From Candidatus Methylomirabilota bacterium (GTDB lineage: Bacteria > Methylomirabilota > Methylomirabilia > Methylomirabilales > JACPAU01), in the NCBI GenBank assembly GCA_023249205.1, contig JAHFDC010000073.1, positions 1 through 5,671 of the forward strand: a DNA stretch of 5,671 nucleotides. The letters are read 5' to 3'. Of the stretch, positions 1-4,808 are shown piece by piece. Position numbers and translations under genes: made by a program. The notes beneath the pieces were generated by a model. The model did not search any database. It saw nothing but the letters and a program-made list of their open reading frames with translations, and was not told where the DNA came from. The first letter of the stretch is position 1, and each line of letters opens with the position of its first letter.

Positions 1-25
1 CGCCGCCCCGGCCCCCGGGCCCCGT

Positions 26-70
26 GGGGAACCCTCCCGTGGTTCCCCCCATCGGCCAAGCGCCGATGGG
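26..70 (-). terminator. Two adjoining perfect hairpins, possible transcript end
   Basis: Two perfect inverted repeats lie side by side and share base 48. The first pairs GGGGAACC (26-33) with GGTTCCCC (41-48) around a 7-nt loop. The second pairs CCCATCGGC (48-56) with GCCGATGGG (62-70) around a 5-nt loop. They begin about 80 bases after the LOG stop codon in the direction of transcription. Neither is followed by a T-tract on either strand, so this is not a classical intrinsic terminator. A U-less terminator, an mRNA-stabilising 3' structure, or an element of an adjacent gene are all possible. Confidence 0.35.
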
Positions 71-74
71 ACCC

Positions 75-90
75 CCCTCCGCTACGGGGG
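75..90. other. Third small GC hairpin in the same cluster
   Basis: CCG (79-81) pairs with CGG (85-87) around a CTA loop. After a bulged T at 78, CCC (75-77) pairs with GGG (88-90). With the two perfect hairpins next to it, this makes three stem-loops within about 65 bases. It is short and could be chance in such GC-rich sequence, so it is noted only because of its company. Confidence 0.3.
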
Positions 91-149
91 CCAGGGGGCG
101 GCATCCGGCGCCACCCGGACCTTTTGTCACACAATTTAGCTCGTTTGTA

Positions 150-1265
150 TTAGGTGAGGGAGAGGCCGTCGCCGGTCCGCCCTGCGACAGGCCGGCCCGC
201 CCTGGCGCCCGTCCCTGGGACAGCCGCCTCGGATGCGGCCGCGTTCAGGGCGTCAATGAGGCGGCGCAGCCGGCCGAAGTCCCGCCGGTTGAAGCGGAGG
301 GTCAGCCGGGGGAGGTCGGCGAGTTCGGGCTCGTTCGTCTCGTCCGGGTGCGGGGCCGTCCGCTCGATGCGTCCATCCACCAGGATGTCGGCGAACTCGG
401 CGTTCAGGCGGGCCAGCGCCACGTCGGGTAGCGGGTACAGGTGCCGGATGAGCAGGCGTCCCTCGTGGACGGTGCGGGAGGAGTGGTAGTTCCGGTAGAA
501 GGCCGCCACCTCCTCTACCGCCTCGTCCGTGCTATCCGTGATCCGGTACAGGTCCACATCCTGCGGGGAGATCATCCCCCGATCCAGCATCTGCCGCCGG
601 AGGAACCCCTCCCACTCCCGCCAGTAGCACCCACCCGGGGCGTCCAACAGGACGATCGGAAGGGGCTGGCTCTTGCCGGTCTGGGCGAGCGTCAGGATCT
701 CGAAGGCCTCGTCCAGCGTCCCGAACCCCCCCGGGAAAAGGGCGATGGCGTCTGTCTCCTTGGCGAAGATGAGCTTGCGGGAGAAGAAATACTTAAAGTA
801 GATGAGCTTCTCGTCCCCCTCGATGATCCAGTTCGGCCGCTGCTCGAAGGGGAGCCGGATGTTGACACCGAAGGACCGCTCCCGGCCGGCCCCCTCCTGC
901 CCCGCTTTCATGATCCCGTCGCCGGCCCCCGTGATCACCATGAAGCCCTGATCGCCCACCGCCCGGGCGAAGGCGCGGGCCTGACGGTACTCGGGGCTCT
1001 CGTCCTCGAGGCGGGAGGAGCCGAAGATCGTGACCTTCCGGATGTGCCGGAAGGGGGCGAACACCTTAAAGGCGTAGCGCATCTCCTTGAGGGCCGAGTT
1101 GATGATCTTCAGATCGCCTCGGCTCGTCTTCTCCTCCACGAGCTTCAGGGCGGTGCCGATGATCTCCCGGATCAGGTCGGCGTCGGGTGAGCCGCCCCGG
1201 TCCAGGATCAGGCGAAGGATCGCCTCTTCCGTGGCCATCTGGCCAGCGCTGAGCGGCTTGCTCAT
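150..1265 (-). CDS. LOG family protein (TIGR00730-type Rossmann fold, nucleotide-binding)
   Basis: A 371-aa cytoplasmic protein of the LOG/lysine-decarboxylase-like family. Members that have been tested cleave nucleoside 5'-monophosphates to base and ribose 5-phosphate: LOG acts on cytokinin nucleotides, PpnN on purine and pyrimidine nucleotides. The order of motifs supports the family: FGSSR (81-85) opening the Rossmann fold, the glycine-rich stretch ITGAGDGIMKAGQEGA (111-126), FSRK (161-164) carrying the conserved arginine, and PGGFGTLDE (178-186) carrying the catalytic glutamate. The core spans about 75-260. It is flanked by a ~70-residue helical N-terminal segment and a ~110-residue C-terminal extension ending in a Gly/Ala/Arg-rich tail after ~345. 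It is longer than minimal LOG (~190 aa) and shorter than PpnN (~450 aa), and resembles the ~350-aa bacterial subgroup. The ATG start has AAGGGAG 11 nt upstream. The gene sits 112 bp after the TPR gene, behind a possible promoter of its own. Family is confident; substrate is unknown. Confidence 0.93.
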   Translation of the reverse strand: MSKPLSAGQMATEEAILRLILDRGGSPDADLIREIIGTALKLVEEKTSRGDLKIINSALKEMRYAFKVFAPFRHIRKVTIFGSSRLEDESPEYRQARAFARAVGDQGFMVITGAGDGIMKAGQEGAGRERSFGVNIRLPFEQRPNWIIEGDEKLIYFKYFFSRKLIFAKETDAIALFPGGFGTLDEAFEILTLAQTGKSQPLPIVLLDAPGGCYWREWEGFLRRQMLDRGMISPQDVDLYRITDSTDEAVEEVAAFYRNYHSSRTVHEGRLLIRHLYPLPDVALARLNAEFADILVDGRIERTAPHPDETNEPELADLPRLTLRFNRRDFGRLRRLIDALNAAASEAAVPGTGARAGRPVAGRTGDGLSLT

Positions 1266-1293
1266 CTCGGGCTCGTCTCCCTTCGGGAAACCA

Positions 1294-1325
1294 CGACCCC
1301 GCAGGGGCTGTCCCCGGCGGGGTCG
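1294..1325 (-). terminator. Strong GC hairpin between TPR and LOG genes
   Basis: A perfect 9-bp inverted repeat, CGACCCCGC (1294-1302) and GCGGGGTCG (1317-1325), encloses a further 4-bp GGGG/CCCC stem (1304-1307 with 1312-1315) capped by CTGT. Only one A-G mismatch separates the two stems. In transcription direction it starts 52 nt after the TPR stop and ends 28 nt before the LOG ATG. The sequence just after it has only a short TTT (1288-1290), not a U-tract. It may end the upstream operon inefficiently or act as a 5' leader structure of the LOG mRNA. Confidence 0.45.
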
Positions 1326-1330
1326 CCGCA

Positions 1331-1345
1331 GGTATAACTATACCA
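1331..1345 (-). promoter_or_regulatory. Candidate extended -10 promoter overlapping a dyad
   Basis: On the minus strand bases 1345-1337 read TGGTATAGT, which fits the extended -10 pattern TGnTATAAT with one mismatch. It overlaps a perfect inverted repeat, GGTATA (1331-1336) and TATACC (1339-1344), separated by two bases. No good -35 hexamer is found at 16-18 bp, though extended -10 promoters can do without one. A start site near 1330 would give a leader of about 65 nt before the LOG ATG. The dyad could be an operator, or the match could be chance in a short AT-rich patch. Confidence 0.35.
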
Positions 1346-1350
1346 TAGCA

Positions 1351-1365
1351 AGATGCGTACCATCT
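1351..1365. repeat. Short dyad upstream of the candidate LOG promoter
   Basis: AGATG (1351-1355) and CATCT (1361-1365) form a perfect 5-bp inverted repeat around the self-complementary centre GTAC. It lies where the -35 region of the candidate LOG promoter would be, 13-14 bp beyond the TPR stop codon. The position suits a regulator site, but five base pairs per arm is weak evidence. Confidence 0.25.
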
Positions 1366-1377
1366 GAATGCCCGGCT

Positions 1378-2415
1378 TCAGCGCCCCCCGGGCTCCCTCT
1401 CCCGGTTCTCCACCTGCACGTCCCGCTCGAGGGACATCCGCCGGCGGATCCGGCGGAAGGTCAGCATGTCGCGCTTCAGGTCCGGGTTGCCCATCCGCTT
1501 GTCCAGCGAGATGACTTCTTCCAGCAGGCTCAGGGCCTTCCGGAACTCTCCCTTCTCCTCGTGGACGATGGCCAGGTTGTGCATGAGCACCGTCGCGTGG
1601 AGGAGGTGCTCCCGTTCCCGCACGATCCGAATGGCGCGCTCGTACGCCTCCTGCGCCCCCTCGAGATCACCCATCTCCTTGCGGAGGAGGCCGAGGCTGT
1701 TCAGGATCGTCGCGCATCCCAGGGCGTCTCCTAGCCCCTCGTGGAGAGCAGCGCTCTTCTCGTACGAGGCCACGGCCTCCCGCCACTCCCCCTTCGCCTG
1801 GTGCACGCGCCCCAGGTTGCCCAGGGTAATGGAGAGGCCCCGGCGGTCCCCGATGGCTTCCTGGATGGCCCGACTCCGGCCGTAGGCGTCCACGGCCTCC
1901 GCCCATTGCTCCTGTTTGGCCCACAGGGTGCCGATGTTGTTCCAGGTCAGCGCCAGCCCCGCCCGATCTCCGAGTTCCTCCTTGATCGTCGCGCTCTGCT
2001 GGTAGCACCGGAGGGCCTGCTCCCACTCGAGCTTCCCCTCGTAGGCGCTCCCCAGCTTTCCCAGGGTCGCGCCGAGCCCGGCCCGGTCTGCGAGTTCCTC
2101 CTGGAGGCGCCGGGCGCGGTCCAGGGACTCCAGCGCCCGGTCCCAGGCGCCCTGCAGGTACAGGAGGTACCCCATCAGGCCGCAGACGGAGGCCTCTCCC
2201 GGTTTATCCCCGAGGTCGCCGAAGACCTTGAGGCTTTCCTCAAAGAACAGGAGGGCATCCCGGTTTTTCCCCTGGGTCTGGTAAGAGGTGCCAAGCTTGG
2301 CGAGGCCCCAGGCCACGCCCGAGGCATCCCCCGCCGCCTTGGCTCGCTCCACCTCCTCGAGGAGCCTGGGGAGCATCCCCGGTTCCGCCCCGGGTTGTCG
2401 CTGTTCCTCCACCAT
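1378..2415 (-). CDS. Tetratricopeptide (TPR) repeat protein
   Basis: A 345-aa soluble protein with no signal peptide or membrane segment. After a ~28-residue lead it consists of seven consecutive units of exactly 40 residues (29-308). Each unit follows the pattern GDxxGxAxTLxNLGxxxxxxGxWxxAxxxYxxSxxIxEEL. This 40-residue TPR variety is typical of TPR_12-type superhelical scaffolds that hold peptides or partner proteins. A degenerate partial unit and a basic, charged tail (RRIRRRM, then VENREREPGGR) follow. The start is the ATG at 2415, with AGGGGGG 8 nt upstream and 11 bp after the preceding stop. An upstream in-frame ATG at 2565 would add 50 Gly/Arg-rich residues that are the shadow of the DUF4177-like gene, so it is rejected. 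Probably the last gene of the operon. The role is inferred to be adaptor or scaffold for the neighbouring proteins. Confidence 0.9.
   Translation of the reverse strand: MVEEQRQPGAEPGMLPRLLEEVERAKAAGDASGVAWGLAKLGTSYQTQGKNRDALLFFEESLKVFGDLGDKPGEASVCGLMGYLLYLQGAWDRALESLDRARRLQEELADRAGLGATLGKLGSAYEGKLEWEQALRCYQQSATIKEELGDRAGLALTWNNIGTLWAKQEQWAEAVDAYGRSRAIQEAIGDRRGLSITLGNLGRVHQAKGEWREAVASYEKSAALHEGLGDALGCATILNSLGLLRKEMGDLEGAQEAYERAIRIVREREHLLHATVLMHNLAIVHEEKGEFRKALSLLEEVISLDKRMGNPDLKRDMLTFRRIRRRMSLERDVQVENREREPGGR
1492..2331 (-). repeat. Seven tandem 120-bp TPR-coding units
   Basis: The seven TPR units are encoded by seven directly consecutive 120-bp blocks with no insertion or deletion between them. 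Units 3, 4 and 5 are the most alike: each begins with (G/A)DR(A/R)GL and has aligned Leu-Gly and Trp positions. The coding DNA also retains near-identical short stretches at unit boundaries, such as GAGTTCCTCCT near 1973 and 2092 on the plus strand. Units 1, 2, 6 and 7 have diverged further. The pattern suggests growth by internal duplication. Confidence 0.8.
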
Positions 2416-2426
2416 GCCTGGCCCCC

Positions 2427-2636
2427 CTAGGCGCCGCCGCCCTGCGGCCTCTTGAAGATCATGAGGGCGCCCACGGTCCCGTAGGCGTAGCCATCCTTGT
2501 TGGGGGCGATCAGGGGGACGGCCGAGACCATCTCCCATCCCTCCTGCCCCACCTCGTTCAGCCACTCCAGCCCGCTGATCAACCCCTCGCTCGATTCCTT
2601 GAACATCACCATTCGGTCCTGATACTGCCAGCGCAT
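2427..2636 (-). CDS. DUF4177-like small protein
   Basis: A 69-aa protein that matches the layout of the small DUF4177 family. It has a first strand with aromatic residues (MRWQYQDRM, 1-9), a central helix followed by the signature GWEMVSAVPL (33-42), and a final strand with FKRP (61-64) after a Tyr/Gly-rich turn. Family members are usually 55-80 aa and are often adaptor-like or domain-sized proteins of unknown function, so no activity is assigned. The ATG is fixed by an excellent Shine-Dalgarno, AAAGGAGG, 9 nt upstream. The gene begins 20 bp after the 453-aa gene and ends 11 bp before the TPR gene, so it is tightly inside the operon. The strong ribosome-binding site suggests it is made in excess of its neighbours. 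Family assignment is from remembered sequence pattern, not a search. Confidence 0.75.
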   Translation of the reverse strand: MRWQYQDRMVMFKESSEGLISGLEWLNEVGQEGWEMVSAVPLIAPNKDGYAYGTVGALMIFKRPQGGGA

Positions 2637-2645
2637 CGTTCGGAT

Positions 2646-2653
2646 CCTCCTTT
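2646..2653 (-). promoter_or_regulatory. Strong Shine-Dalgarno of the DUF4177-like gene
   Basis: AAAGGAGG on the minus strand, 9 nt before the ATG at 2636 and in the short gap after the TAA at 2657. It is the closest match to the anti-Shine-Dalgarno in this window and fixes the start of the small gene. Confidence 0.75.
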
Positions 2654-2656
2654 AGC

Positions 2657-4018
2657 TTACGCCTCGGGCTCGGGACGAAGGAGGCTGTCCGGCAGACCGA
2701 GGGCAGCCGCGATGGCTTTCCGGAGTTCCAGGAGGCGGGCCTGCCGGTCCTCCGGCGGGGCCCCCTCGACCTCGAGCATCCGTACGGTCACGACCCGGTT
2801 CAGTTCCCTCAGCCGTTCCTGCTGAGCGGGGGGGCTGAACGTTGCCAGGATGCTCTCCTGCAGGGCCTGGTAGAACGGGTCATTCAGGAAGCCGATCTGC
2901 GTGGTGGGATCATGGAGCATCCGATACTCATGGCTCATGAAGATCCGGCTGATGTGCCGAGCCATCTGGGTGAGATCCATGGCGGCATTGTCTTCGAAGA
3001 GCAACCGGCGCTTCTCCCCCTCGGGCAGAAGGGTCCAGACGTCCGGGGAAAGGCCTCGCCGGGTCAGCATCCGGCCTGACCGGTAGCGGTCCGTAAAACT
3101 CAGGGTGGTCCGCCCCCCGAGCTTCTCGCCGAGGGTCTTCACGAGGTCCTTGACCCCCTCCTCGGGGACCTCGGAGAAGGATGGGTAGCGAGCGCGGAGA
3201 GGGGAGAGCTCGCGGCGCATCTCCTCGAGGCTCATGAGGTCGGTGAGAACCCTGACCGAGATCTGGAGGTGCGTCCGGGACATCCCTTCCGTGTCCACGG
3301 GGGCCGCCTGTTCCGCCGCCGGCTGTTCGCCACGGCGGATCGGGTCCATCGCGCCCTCGAAGAGCCGTTCCAGCGGCTTGTCATAGGCGATGGCGCGGGC
3401 GATCTCCCCCCGGATGGCCCGCAGGATCCCCTCTTGGGCCTGGGCCGGGGCCTGCTCCAGTTCCCGGGTCATGGGCAGGATCCTCCCCTTGAGTGCCCGG
3501 AGCGCTTCGGGGGGGACCAGGGCCAGGGCGTCTTGGACCTCGAAGTAGGCGGGGAACTCGATGGCCGCCAGGGGCAGGCTGGGGTCGCAGTACAGGTCGT
3601 AGGTCTGGCAGAACAGGAGCCGGGCCACCTCCCGCCGGAGCTGGGAGAGCGTGTGGGCCTCCGCCGCCTCGGCCAGCAGGTCCCACTTCTCCGCGCAGGA
3701 CATGTTCTGGAGCTCCTCCTCCGTGAGAGAGTTCAGGCCTGACCCTTCGACCTGGGCCTTGAAGTCCAGGTCCGTGAGGGCCAGCTGGGTGTACTGGGGG
3801 ATGAGGGAGGCGACGGCGGCGCGCATCTTCTCGACGGGGAAGTTTTCGCTGAACCCGCTGAGGCAGAGGCGTTGGCTCGCCTCATCGAGGCAGTCGGCGA
3901 AGAGGCGCACGGTCCATCGGAGTTGCTCCTCGGACATCTCCTCGATCTGGGAGAGGAGTTCCTTCTCCCGGGACCGGATGTATCGGCGCATCTGTTCGAT
4001 CCTGGGCCCCTTATCCAT
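2657..4018 (-). CDS. Unrecognised 453-aa alpha-helical protein
   Basis: I do not recognise this protein. It appears soluble, highly charged and mainly helical, with no signal peptide or membrane segment. Two halves are suggested. Residues 1-228 hold all five cysteines (43, 52, 108, 137, 144). A Pro/Ala/Glu-rich linker (about 229-246) follows, and then residues 247-453, which contain no cysteine. The C half starts with a probable helical pair (LTDLMSLEEMRRELSPL), has a middle segment with SFTDRYRSGRM (307-317), and ends in charged helices (ERLRELNRVV, RQARLLELRKAIAAAL). The ATG at 4018 overlaps the preceding gene's stop by 8 bp and has AGGAG 7 nt upstream, which implies translational coupling and matched amounts. 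It is the largest complete gene of the operon and probably central to it. A structural adaptor or client of the chelatase-type VWA protein is a guess from context. No catalytic motif is visible. Confidence 0.85.
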   Translation of the reverse strand: MDKGPRIEQMRRYIRSREKELLSQIEEMSEEQLRWTVRLFADCLDEASQRLCLSGFSENFPVEKMRAAVASLIPQYTQLALTDLDFKAQVEGSGLNSLTEEELQNMSCAEKWDLLAEAAEAHTLSQLRREVARLLFCQTYDLYCDPSLPLAAIEFPAYFEVQDALALVPPEALRALKGRILPMTRELEQAPAQAQEGILRAIRGEIARAIAYDKPLERLFEGAMDPIRRGEQPAAEQAAPVDTEGMSRTHLQISVRVLTDLMSLEEMRRELSPLRARYPSFSEVPEEGVKDLVKTLGEKLGGRTTLSFTDRYRSGRMLTRRGLSPDVWTLLPEGEKRRLLFEDNAAMDLTQMARHISRIFMSHEYRMLHDPTTQIGFLNDPFYQALQESILATFSPPAQQERLRELNRVVTVRMLEVEGAPPEDRQARLLELRKAIAAALGLPDSLLRPEPEA

Positions 4019-4373
4019 CCCGCGTCTCCTGCCCCTCGACCGCCCTGAGCAGCCCCGCCAGGATGCCCGCCCGCTGGTCTGCCCGAATGCTCCAGAAGGC
4101 GTTCACCGGGATCTCGTCCTCGCTGTCCATCAGTTCGCCGATATTCACCGGCTGCGGCCCTGTGGCCGGCTGGCCCAGGAAGGCCGAGAAGTAGTCAATG
4201 AGCCCGAAGGACTCGCCCCGGAGGGAGTGGACGTCCGCCGTCCCGTAGTCGGGTCCGATCAGGAGAAAGAACTCCACCTCCTCCTGGCTTCCCTCTCGGG
4301 ACGCCCGTCCTTCCAGAAGGAGCCCCCGGTGTCCATCCTCCTTTCTCACGAGGCGGAATCGCCAGGGGTGCAC
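4011..4373 (-). CDS. Unrecognised 120-aa protein, GTG start
   Basis: I do not recognise this small soluble protein. It has a probable beta strand-rich first half (HPWRFRLVRKEDG, then HRGLLLEGRA, then EEVEFFLLIGPDYGT, about 2-45), which alternates charged and hydrophobic residues. A more helical second half follows, with ESFGLIDYFSAFLG (54-67) and RAGILAGLLRAVEG (101-114). The start is chosen as GTG at 4373 because GAGG lies 8 nt upstream over the stop of the preceding gene, and because residues further upstream in this frame are Ser/Arg/Thr-rich shadow of that gene. An ATG at 4433 would add 20 residues but has its purine run directly abutting the start codon. The 3' end overlaps the 453-aa gene by 8 bp. 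The gene is tightly coupled on both sides, which suggests a stoichiometric partner of its neighbours. Function unknown. Confidence 0.72.
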   Translation of the reverse strand: MHPWRFRLVRKEDGHRGLLLEGRASREGSQEEVEFFLLIGPDYGTADVHSLRGESFGLIDYFSAFLGQPATGPQPVNIGELMDSEDEIPVNAFWSIRADQRAGILAGLLRAVEGQETRDG

Positions 4374-4379
4374 GCCCTT

Positions 4380-4385
4380 CCCCTC
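4380..4385 (-). promoter_or_regulatory. Ribosome-binding site that decides the GTG start
   Basis: GAGGGG on the minus strand overlaps the TGA stop of the 110-aa gene and lies 6 nt before the GTG at 4373. This supports the GTG start over the upstream ATG at 4433, and it suggests that ribosomes ending the first gene re-initiate on the second. Confidence 0.55.
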
Positions 4386-4716
4386 AGATGCTCCAGGGAC
4401 ACCAGGCGCCCCACCCGAACGCCTGGTACTCATCCTCCCCCATCCAGTCCGCAAGGTGCGCGTGATACTCCGCGAGACACCGGAACTCCTGGTCGAATTC
4501 CAGGACCACGATGTCCCGGTTTTCCAGGTCGCCGTACCGGATGGCGTAGCGGTTCTCGGGCAGAACACTGGCGTCAATGGGCCGGATGTCCTCGAAATCG
4601 TGGCCCATGATCCGGAGGATCTCGTAGAGGTCGTGGGACCTCCCGTTAATCGTCAATTCGAAGCGGCCCGTTCCGAGTTCCCCGTACCGCTTCTCCATCG
4701 TCTCTCGATCAATCAT
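4384..4716 (-). CDS. Unrecognised 110-aa acidic, aromatic-rich protein
   Basis: I do not recognise this protein. It is small, acidic and soluble, with a helical start (MIDRETMEKRYGELG), a strand/turn segment FELTINGRSHDLYEILRIMG (19-38), RPIDASVLPENRYAIRYGDLE (45-65) and a hydrophobic strand IVVLEFD (69-75). It ends in an unusually tryptophan-rich tail: W91, then GWGAWCPW (101-108) with three tryptophans in eight residues. Histidines cluster at HAH (85-87). The ATG at 4716 is preferred because AGGGG precedes it by 9 nt. A GTG at 4743 lacks a ribosome-binding site and sits in an intercistronic hairpin. The gene lies 92 bp after the VWA gene and 10 bp before the 120-aa gene. The compact fold and operon position suggest a binding or adaptor protein, with no further assignment. 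Confidence 0.75.
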   Translation of the reverse strand: MIDRETMEKRYGELGTGRFELTINGRSHDLYEILRIMGHDFEDIRPIDASVLPENRYAIRYGDLENRDIVVLEFDQEFRCLAEYHAHLADWMGEDEYQAFGWGAWCPWSI

Positions 4717-4739
4717 GGTTCCCAACCCCTCTCGATGGG

Positions 4740-4786
4740 CCACCGCTGGCGCCGGCGGCTCCCCGCAGCCTGCCTGCCAGGGGTGG
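4740..4786 (-). other. Intercistronic hairpin between the VWA gene and the 110-aa gene
   Basis: Arms 4740-4750 (CCACCGCTGGC) and 4776-4786 (GCCAGGGGTGG) pair at 10 of 11 positions. Inside them GGCT (4757-4760) pairs with AGCC (4767-4770) around a CCCCGC loop, so the whole 47 bases can fold as one long imperfect stem-loop. It fills half of the 92-bp spacer, the only sizeable gap within the putative operon. There is no T-tract after it. It could stabilise or separate the chelatase-type message from the downstream genes, or act as a weak attenuator. Confidence 0.4.
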
Positions 4787-4808
4787 CGACTCTGCCGCGC
4801 GATCCGCC

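Larger units (their letters stand above)
1..149. other. Non-coding region downstream of the LOG gene
   Basis: I see no convincing gene here. The first ~120 bases are extremely GC-rich and hold three adjacent hairpins, listed separately. Bases 121-149 are locally AT-rich and directly follow the LOG stop codon. An open frame on the plus strand runs through this stretch into the antisense of the LOG gene. It reads as proline/glycine/arginine-rich low complexity with no domain and is not called. The structure may serve as a 3' end for the LOG transcript, or belong to a neighbouring feature beyond the left edge. Confidence 0.6.
1266..1377 (-). promoter_or_regulatory. Intergenic leader between the TPR and LOG genes
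   Basis: This 112-bp gap is the largest clean boundary in the gene string. Read toward the LOG gene it contains, in order, a 5-bp dyad, an extended -10-like box embedded in a 6-bp dyad, a strong GC hairpin, and the LOG ribosome-binding site AAGGGAG (about 1277-1283). The central part, about 1331-1370, is much more AT-rich than the rest of the window. The simplest reading is that the upstream operon ends here and the LOG gene has its own promoter and a structured 5' leader. This is inferred from composition and motifs only. Confidence 0.45.

Noticed and set aside
26..91. tRNA or other standard structured RNA
   Set aside because: The hairpins do not form a cloverleaf, there is no T-arm-like GGTTCGAATCC sequence and no anticodon arm in register.
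441..1190. Open frame of 249 codons on the plus strand
   Set aside because: It lies fully antisense to the motif-supported LOG gene. It is Pro/Leu/Gly/Glu-rich with no domain, as expected from the opposite strand of GC-rich coding DNA.
150..1265. LOG glycine motif GAGDGIM as a defective active site
   Set aside because: Although it differs from the commoner GGGPGIM, I recall this variant from long bacterial LOG-family proteins. The arginine and PGGxGTxxE residues are intact, so inactivity is not supported.
1326..1365. Insertion-sequence end or attachment site from the dyads
   Set aside because: The arms are only 5-6 bp, there is no matching inverted or direct copy elsewhere in the window, and no transposase or integrase is present.
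1741..2430. Open frame of 229 codons on the plus strand
   Set aside because: Antisense to the TPR repeats. Its apparent internal repetition simply mirrors the 120-bp units of the real gene.
2416..2565. 50-residue N-terminal extension of the TPR protein
   Set aside because: It is out-of-frame translation of the DUF4177-like gene (Gly/Arg-rich). The ATG at 2415 has its own Shine-Dalgarno and follows the preceding stop by 11 bp.
4374..4577. N-terminal extension of the 120-aa protein up to an ATG at 4577
   Set aside because: The extra 68 residues overlap the coding sequence of the 110-aa gene in another frame and are Thr/Ser/Arg/Trp-rich shadow. The GTG at 4373 has a properly spaced ribosome-binding site.
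3651..4610. Open frame of 319 codons on the plus strand
   Set aside because: Spans antisense of three coupled minus-strand genes. The translation is Ser/Arg/Pro-rich without a fold, and there is no plausible ribosome-binding context.
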